The notes under the pieces: model-generated
The model's database searches: none
What the model was told of the DNA's origin: nothing
Seen by the model: the letters and a program-made list of their open reading frames with translations, nothing else
Program-made: the position numbers and the translations under genes
Part shown: positions 59,457-64,000 of the stretch, piece after piece
Numbering within the stretch: position 1 is the stretch's first letter
Layout: each line of letters starts with the position of its first letter
NCBI GenBank assembly: GCA_050251195.1
Contig: JBFWNG010000004.1
Span: forward strand, 62,001-126,000
Origin: JBFWNG01 sp050251195
Lineage (GTDB): Bacteria; Bdellovibrionota_B; Oligoflexia; Oligoflexales; Oligoflexaceae
Reading direction: 5' to 3'
Length of the DNA: 64,000 nt

Positions 59457-60278
59457 ATGATAAGAATTAACTTAGCTCCAATTGATGAAATCGAAGACCG
59501 GCATTGGTGGATTCCCGATGTCGTGACGTTTTTTGTCCTTTTAGGTCTCACAGTAGCCGGGGGCAACTATTACCTTAGTTTGAAACGGGCAGAGGTGGAT
59601 AGGTTGATCGAAGAAGAAAGAAACTTAACCGCAAGCATCCAGAGCATGAGCGTTGATGCTAAGACGCACGATGAAATGCTCGCGAAAATTGAGAATCTTG
59701 ACAACTTGCGGGCGTCCTTTTCCAATATCACTCAATCGAAGGTGGAGCGATATCTGCCGCTCGTTTTGCTAGAACATATTCAATCGCTGAAGCCAGATGG
59801 CGTTTGGTTGACGGGAATATACTTTAAGTCGGAAGGCAATTCTCCTCGAGAACAAACAGCCGCCGAGGATCAAACTGGGCAAAACGCGCAACCAGCGCAA
59901 ACCGCCCCAACGGATCAAAGCCAAAGCGCAACAGCACCTACTGGCCGAAGAGACATAGAAATAACCGGACGCGCATTTGACCATGTCATTCTCGCCGAAT
60001 TTATGACTCTTTTGAAAGCAACCAGAAATCAGGATTACCACCAGAACGATGTGAGATCGCAAATATTCTTTGATCAGATTGGCCTTCACTTCACAGGAAT
60101 AACGGCCGTTCCGCGAATGGTAGGAAACGTTTCGGAGTCTGTGGAGATCGTGGAGTTCAAGATCGCTGCGTATTACGATCAGCGAACGGAAAGGGCTTCC
60201 GAACCAGGGCAAACCGTCAGCGAAGTAATGAACAACGCCGTTCTGACGAGCAAAATCAACACAAAAGAGAGGTTGTAA
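59457..60278 (+). CDS. pilN: Type IV pilus assembly protein PilN
   Basis: A bitopic inner-membrane protein of 273 residues. The N-terminal MIRINLAPIDEIED is the strongly conserved PilM-binding motif, the membrane segment is at about 21-42, then a coiled coil and a ferredoxin-like periplasmic domain (KPDGVWLTGIYF). A low-complexity insert rich in Gln, Ala and Thr (about 130-165) splits the periplasmic domain. Twelve bases after pilM. Confidence 0.93.
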   Translation: MIRINLAPIDEIEDRHWWIPDVVTFFVLLGLTVAGGNYYLSLKRAEVDRLIEEERNLTASIQSMSVDAKTHDEMLAKIENLDNLRASFSNITQSKVERYLPLVLLEHIQSLKPDGVWLTGIYFKSEGNSPREQTAAEDQTGQNAQPAQTAPTDQSQSATAPTGRRDIEITGRAFDHVILAEFMTLLKATRNQDYHQNDVRSQIFFDQIGLHFTGITAVPRMVGNVSESVEIVEFKIAAYYDQRTERASEPGQTVSEVMNNAVLTSKINTKERL

Positions 60279-60280
60279 CG

Positions 60281-60865
60281 GTGGACCAATATATTCTCAT
60301 AGACAGAGTCCGCAACACCGGGTTGTTTACCCGCCTCGTTGTATTGGCGGTTTTGGCGATTGGAGCGCCTCTTATGTTCTTTATGGATGAGGCGCAACTC
60401 GTGAGCGAGGAGTTCGAAGCTGCCCAGCAAACGAAAGAGGTCGCAAAGAAGAAATATGACAAATTCACGGAAAAGATAAAGGCCCTGCCGGCACTTGAAG
60501 AAAAGCTTGCAAGCGTTGAAAAAAATCTCAACGAAGCGAAAAAGTACCTGCCGGCATCCATTGAGTTTGACGAAGTGTTGGCGCTTACCGGTCGATTCGA
60601 AAAAGAGGTGGGTGTATCGGTAACGCGATTTGCGCCAAAAGAGGAACTGCGACCTAATCCGCAGATTCAGTACGCTGAAGTTCCCGTAGAGATTGTCGTT
60701 CGGGCGGATTTTATCCGTGTGATGAATTTCTTCGACAGACTGACGCACACGGAAAAAATAATGCATCTTCGGGACATTATATTTGAACCTGTAAAAAGCG
60801 AATCTGCAGAGCCAGGGACCGTGGAAGCGAAAGCGCAACTCATACTTTTCAGAGCAACAGGCTAG
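60281..60865 (+). CDS. pilO: Type IV pilus assembly protein PilO
   Basis: A 194-residue bitopic protein that pairs with PilN. One membrane helix (about 17-34) is followed by a coiled coil (about 40-90) and a ferredoxin-like domain (VPVEIVVRADFIRVMNFFDRL, near 140). The start is GTG, two bases after the pilN stop. The length is typical. Confidence 0.93.
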   Translation: MDQYILIDRVRNTGLFTRLVVLAVLAIGAPLMFFMDEAQLVSEEFEAAQQTKEVAKKKYDKFTEKIKALPALEEKLASVEKNLNEAKKYLPASIEFDEVLALTGRFEKEVGVSVTRFAPKEELRPNPQIQYAEVPVEIVVRADFIRVMNFFDRLTHTEKIMHLRDIIFEPVKSESAEPGTVEAKAQLILFRATG

Positions 60866-60873
60866 GATAGATC

Positions 60874-61848
60874 ATGAAAAAGGTAATCCTCATATTCTTA
60901 GCTTTGTCCTTTGGCGGGATGCTGGGCTACGCCCAAAATCCCAACGGGGAGGATGTGCGCCCGTCAAATGAAACTCCGATAACGGAAGCTGTTCCCGCGC
61001 CGACTATTGAGAATCAGGTCGAAATCGAAAGCATGCAAGAGCCTGCTTCCGAAGCAAAAATGGAAAAAATTACGGAAAAGGAATTCGAGAGCCTTTGGAA
61101 ATCGGTGAAAAGCCGTCGCTATCAGGTAGTCGACTCGCTTTCGATCGAGGATATTGTCGAACCCCAGGCCGATTACCACTACGCGGCATTTTCTAAGCCG
61201 AACCCGTTTCTTGCGCCAAATCTCGATCAGACATTTGATCCGGCAAATCTTGCGGGGACCGAGATCCCGATGGTTAACGCGCTCCAGAATTACCCTCTTA
61301 ACACATTAAGCGTGAAAGGGATTTGGCAGCTTCCTACCGGCGAACGTAGGGCTATTATCATGACTCCTAAGAAAGAAGGCGTCATCGTACAACCCGGCGA
61401 TCCGATTTCTGCCGGCAAAGTTGAGGCGATTGAAAAGGATCACATCGTTTCCCGACAATTTAGAATGCTGACGGACGGAAGTCGGCAATTCGAAGACAAA
61501 GAACTTTATCTTGGAATGGCGCCGACATCGACTCCTGGCAAAATCGTTGTGGAACCTGGGAAAGATCCAGTTTATCAACAGCCGTCGGTTGGCGATAACG
61601 TGATTCCGACCGTGGATTCACCGCAACCTGCTTCGAGCGATACCGCGAAGGTTGAAGCTCCGGGAGCGGTGGTTGCGCCTACAGGCGTGCCGACTCCGAC
61701 AACATCTGTCGGACAATCCTCTGTTCCCGCTGATGCTAAAGCGAGTGCAACGCCTGCTGTGACGAAACCATCGGCGACAGATCCAAAGACCGGAGACCAA
61801 AATGGTATCCCTTCGATTAATACCGATTATTCGAAAACACGTTATTGA
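60874..61848 (+). CDS. pilP: Type IV pilus assembly protein PilP
   Basis: A periplasmic protein that joins PilNO to the PilQ secretin. Its 324 residues exceed the usual 170-180: a signal peptide ending GYAQ (no lipobox Cys, unlike most PilP), an acidic linker, the PilP beta-domain (about 130-210; PLNTLSVKGIWQLPTGERRA) and a long Pro/Ser/Thr-rich tail (about 230-324). GGAT precedes the ATG. Confidence 0.88.
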   Translation: MKKVILIFLALSFGGMLGYAQNPNGEDVRPSNETPITEAVPAPTIENQVEIESMQEPASEAKMEKITEKEFESLWKSVKSRRYQVVDSLSIEDIVEPQADYHYAAFSKPNPFLAPNLDQTFDPANLAGTEIPMVNALQNYPLNTLSVKGIWQLPTGERRAIIMTPKKEGVIVQPGDPISAGKVEAIEKDHIVSRQFRMLTDGSRQFEDKELYLGMAPTSTPGKIVVEPGKDPVYQQPSVGDNVIPTVDSPQPASSDTAKVEAPGAVVAPTGVPTPTTSVGQSSVPADAKASATPAVTKPSATDPKTGDQNGIPSINTDYSKTRY

Positions 61849-61859
61849 GAGGTGAGATT

Positions 61860-64000
61860 TTGAAAATCCTAACTTATTTAAGGTTTGTCGTCTTGTTAGG
61901 CATTTTGTCTTGCTCCTCTCAGCAACAGCAAAAGCAAGTTAGCGAAGCGCTTGAGCAAGATCAGGAGACGAACGAAGCGGAGTTGCAGCAAGAAGATTAT
62001 GAAAATCAGGAGGATTATGCATCCGAGTATGCCGACGAAGTTGAAGAACCGGCAGAGAACAATTATGCGGCAGCTCAAGGAAACGCAAATACCGCTCCGT
62101 ATGACGATCCCGTGCCAGTAAACCAGCAACCCGCGCCAGAAGCGCAGAATCAAATGAACAATTACAGTTTTGGGCAAACCCCTGCGGCTAATTACGGCGC
62201 CGATGCTCCCCCAGTGCCTGTCACAAACTACGGGGCCTCCGCGCCGGGATATAACCCTTCGCAGGGCGCCGCCAATCCTTACGGCCAAAACCAGGCTCTG
62301 CCATTGAATAACCAAAACCCGTTGCCGCCGGCCAATACGCCGCAGACATCCGAGGTTGCGACGGCCCCATCTGCTCCTCCAGCCGCACCGGCAGCGCCAC
62401 CGCCACCGCGCCCCAAGACACCGGAGGAACAAATAGCGGAAGTCCTTCCTGCGGCGTCCGAAGTCCGATGGATAGGCTACGATTACAGAGTTAAAGAGAA
62501 GTCGCTCATTGTCGAGGTCATTTGGGACGGCAAAGGAACGTACAAAGTTTTCCAGGAAACCAATCTCAACGGACAACCTGAACTCGTTTTGCGATTCCTA
62601 GGTGCGACAATTCGGGAAAAAATCAACAAGGACCTCGACGCAAGTGAATTCTATTCGCCGGTTGCATACATTCGCGTGCGCGAAAGCAAAGTGAACAATT
62701 GGGCTGATATTGTGCTCACGTTTAGAGAAGAAGTGAAGGGCACCTTCGAAGAGAAAGACGGAACGATAAAGTTGACCTATCCGATTCCGGAACATTACTT
62801 TAGCAGCCCAGGCCACAAAGCTGTTGCGGAGGCCAAGGCGACGAAGTTGAGCGATGCCGATTTGCTTAGCTTTAACATTGTGGCGGAAAAAGCGCCGCCT
62901 CCGACGGCTCCAGCTCCAGCGGACAACGCGGTTCCCATCGAAAACGTGATAGATCAAAGCAACCAAATTGACGCCGAAGGATTCCCGGCTAGCTACGGCA
63001 ATGAGAGCGCTCCGACCGCAGACTATGGCACAAATGGTGCCGCGCCCGCTGCGGAAGACAGTGGCGAAGTTATTCCGGTAGAGGCTTCGGGATACGGCGA
63101 TGCCCCTGCTGAAGAGGAAAACAGTTACGAAGGCGATGCGCCTGCAGAAGGCGACGGGGGCGAAAATGCGCCTGCCGAAGAGGGAGATAATTACGAAGGA
63201 TATCAAAGCAACGGAGGCAACGAAGGCACCGAAGATTCGAACGAAGAAGCGCCGGCAGAAGAATACATGCAGAACGGAGGGGACTTTTCGTTTCTAGCGG
63301 TTGCGCAGTATGATTTGCAAAGTGCGTCTGGAAATGCGGGGAACTCCGCCCCGAGTAACTACGGCGCAACCAATGCTCCCGCCAATAACGCGTACGGCAA
63401 CTACGGCGGCAATGCTATTCAAGTACAAGATGAAACAACGCCGCAGGCGGCCCCCGATGTTCCCATTGATCAGGGCGCCCCGCTGGCGCAGCCGGACGAC
63501 TATTCCGACGTAGAAGCGCAACCTTCTGAAACGCCCGCTCAACAATTCAGCGGGCGGCCAACGTCGGTCGAGTTTCATGAAGCGCCGCTTAATCTTGTCC
63601 TAAAAACCTTTGAACAAGAGAGTGGCAACAATTTTATATTCCCAAGGGACATCGGCGATATCCTCGTCACGATGCGTCTCAAGGACGTGCCGTGGGATGA
63701 AGCTCTGAAGGCCGTCCTTGAAACCTATGGCTTGGGTATGGTGCAGGTAGGTCCTAAAATTGCCCGGATCGATCGTATCGAAAACCTGACAGGCTATCTG
63801 CAAAAACTCAATGACACGAATCGATTTAAGGTAAGGCTCGAACCGACCAAGATTCTTGTTGTGCGGCTCAATAATGCGCAGGCTGAGGTTGCGATTCCAA
63901 ATCTCACCTCGCTCCTCGCGGCAGATATGACCAACGATCCGCGTATAAAGTTGTCGGCTGATAAGCGAACTAACACGGTTGTTGCCGAAGCGCCTCCGCC
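61860..64000 (+). CDS. pilQ: Type IV pilus secretin PilQ, 3' part beyond the window
   Basis: The first 713 residues of the outer-membrane secretin. TTG start with AGAGGTGAG upstream. The signal sequence ends in LLGILSC, a lipobox, so this PilQ is probably acylated. An acidic, then Pro/Asn/Tyr/Gly-rich region (20-200) is followed by an AMIN domain that binds peptidoglycan (about 200-320; VRWIGYDYRVKEKSLIVEV), a second low-complexity stretch with NYGA-type repeats (about 330-565), an STN/N0 domain (about 566-650; EFHEAPLNLVLKTFEQESG) and the start of the secretin N-domain. The beta-barrel lies beyond the window. Confidence 0.93.
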   Translation, partial: MKILTYLRFVVLLGILSCSSQQQQKQVSEALEQDQETNEAELQQEDYENQEDYASEYADEVEEPAENNYAAAQGNANTAPYDDPVPVNQQPAPEAQNQMNNYSFGQTPAANYGADAPPVPVTNYGASAPGYNPSQGAANPYGQNQALPLNNQNPLPPANTPQTSEVATAPSAPPAAPAAPPPPRPKTPEEQIAEVLPAASEVRWIGYDYRVKEKSLIVEVIWDGKGTYKVFQETNLNGQPELVLRFLGATIREKINKDLDASEFYSPVAYIRVRESKVNNWADIVLTFREEVKGTFEEKDGTIKLTYPIPEHYFSSPGHKAVAEAKATKLSDADLLSFNIVAEKAPPPTAPAPADNAVPIENVIDQSNQIDAEGFPASYGNESAPTADYGTNGAAPAAEDSGEVIPVEASGYGDAPAEEENSYEGDAPAEGDGGENAPAEEGDNYEGYQSNGGNEGTEDSNEEAPAEEYMQNGGDFSFLAVAQYDLQSASGNAGNSAPSNYGATNAPANNAYGNYGGNAIQVQDETTPQAAPDVPIDQGAPLAQPDDYSDVEAQPSETPAQQFSGRPTSVEFHEAPLNLVLKTFEQESGNNFIFPRDIGDILVTMRLKDVPWDEALKAVLETYGLGMVQVGPKIARIDRIENLTGYLQKLNDTNRFKVRLEPTKILVVRLNNAQAEVAIPNLTSLLAADMTNDPRIKLSADKRTNTVVAEAPP

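Overview
This 64 kb window comes from a Gram-negative, flagellated bacterium that also makes type IV pili. LpxK, a heptosyltransferase, about ten lipoproteins, a BamE-like protein and a PilQ secretin show the outer membrane. Flagellin, FliG, a chemoreceptor and pilMNOPQ show motility. Gene content and style (flagellin start, REC-TPR protein, ParA plus J/HTH protein, many unrecognised lipoproteins, flagellar genes scattered singly) suggest the Bdellovibrionota/Oligoflexia or a near relative. This is an inference, because the window holds no rRNA or other taxonomic marker. The genome is compact, with many 1-30 base gene overlaps, several four-base tail-to-tail overlaps and frequent GTG/TTG starts.

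Layout. 1-3.3 kb: unknown secreted proteins, a beta-barrel and lpxK. 3.5-4.5 kb: fliG. 4.5-9.5 kb: a complete branched-chain amino-acid ABC transporter (livKHMGF), with a strong terminator after livK. 9.6-14.1 kb: a degenerate receiver-TPR protein, tgt, an arginase-family enzyme and flagellin. 14.3-23.7 kb: a GATase, lipoproteins, hinT-manA, a SurA-like/GNAT/waaF operon and a secreted metalloprotease. 23.7-28.6 kb: a URC-type uracil catabolism cluster (aldehyde dehydrogenase, URC1, URC4, upp). 28.8-31.3 kb: monothiol glutaredoxin, metB-like, lepB. 31.4-36.7 kb: BamE-like lipoprotein, elicitor-type transglutaminase, a chemoreceptor and a His-Gly repeat protein. 36.9-41.9 kb: 6S RNA, aspC, pheS, pheT. 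42-50 kb: rsmI, a tiny membrane protein, GNAT, SRPBCC, HdeD, sthA, yciB-like, ParA, J/HTH and rluD. 50-58 kb: Csd6-like L,D-peptidase, DsbA-like protein, a membrane-anchored FliG-like protein with a duplicated extracytoplasmic domain, a trypsin-like lipoprotein, a cNMP-binding protein and cystathionine beta-synthase. 58.4-64 kb: pilMNOP and the 5' part of pilQ.

How it fits together. At least eight genes have an upstream match to the flagellar sigma-28 promoter TAAA-N15-GCCGATAA with the correct N15 spacing, mostly 25-55 bases before the start. They are flagellin, the chemoreceptor, the REC-TPR protein, the Csd6-like peptidase, the trypsin-like protease, the FliG-like membrane protein, a Cys-rich lipoprotein and sthA. 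This links several unknown proteins to the motility regulon. The FliG-like membrane protein, transcribed divergently from the protease between back-to-back sigma-28-like sites, is the best candidate for an undescribed system. The uracil cluster and the transsulfuration genes (cbs, metB-like) suggest salvage of nucleobases and amino acids. Mosaic palindromic repeats sit in several intergenic gaps.
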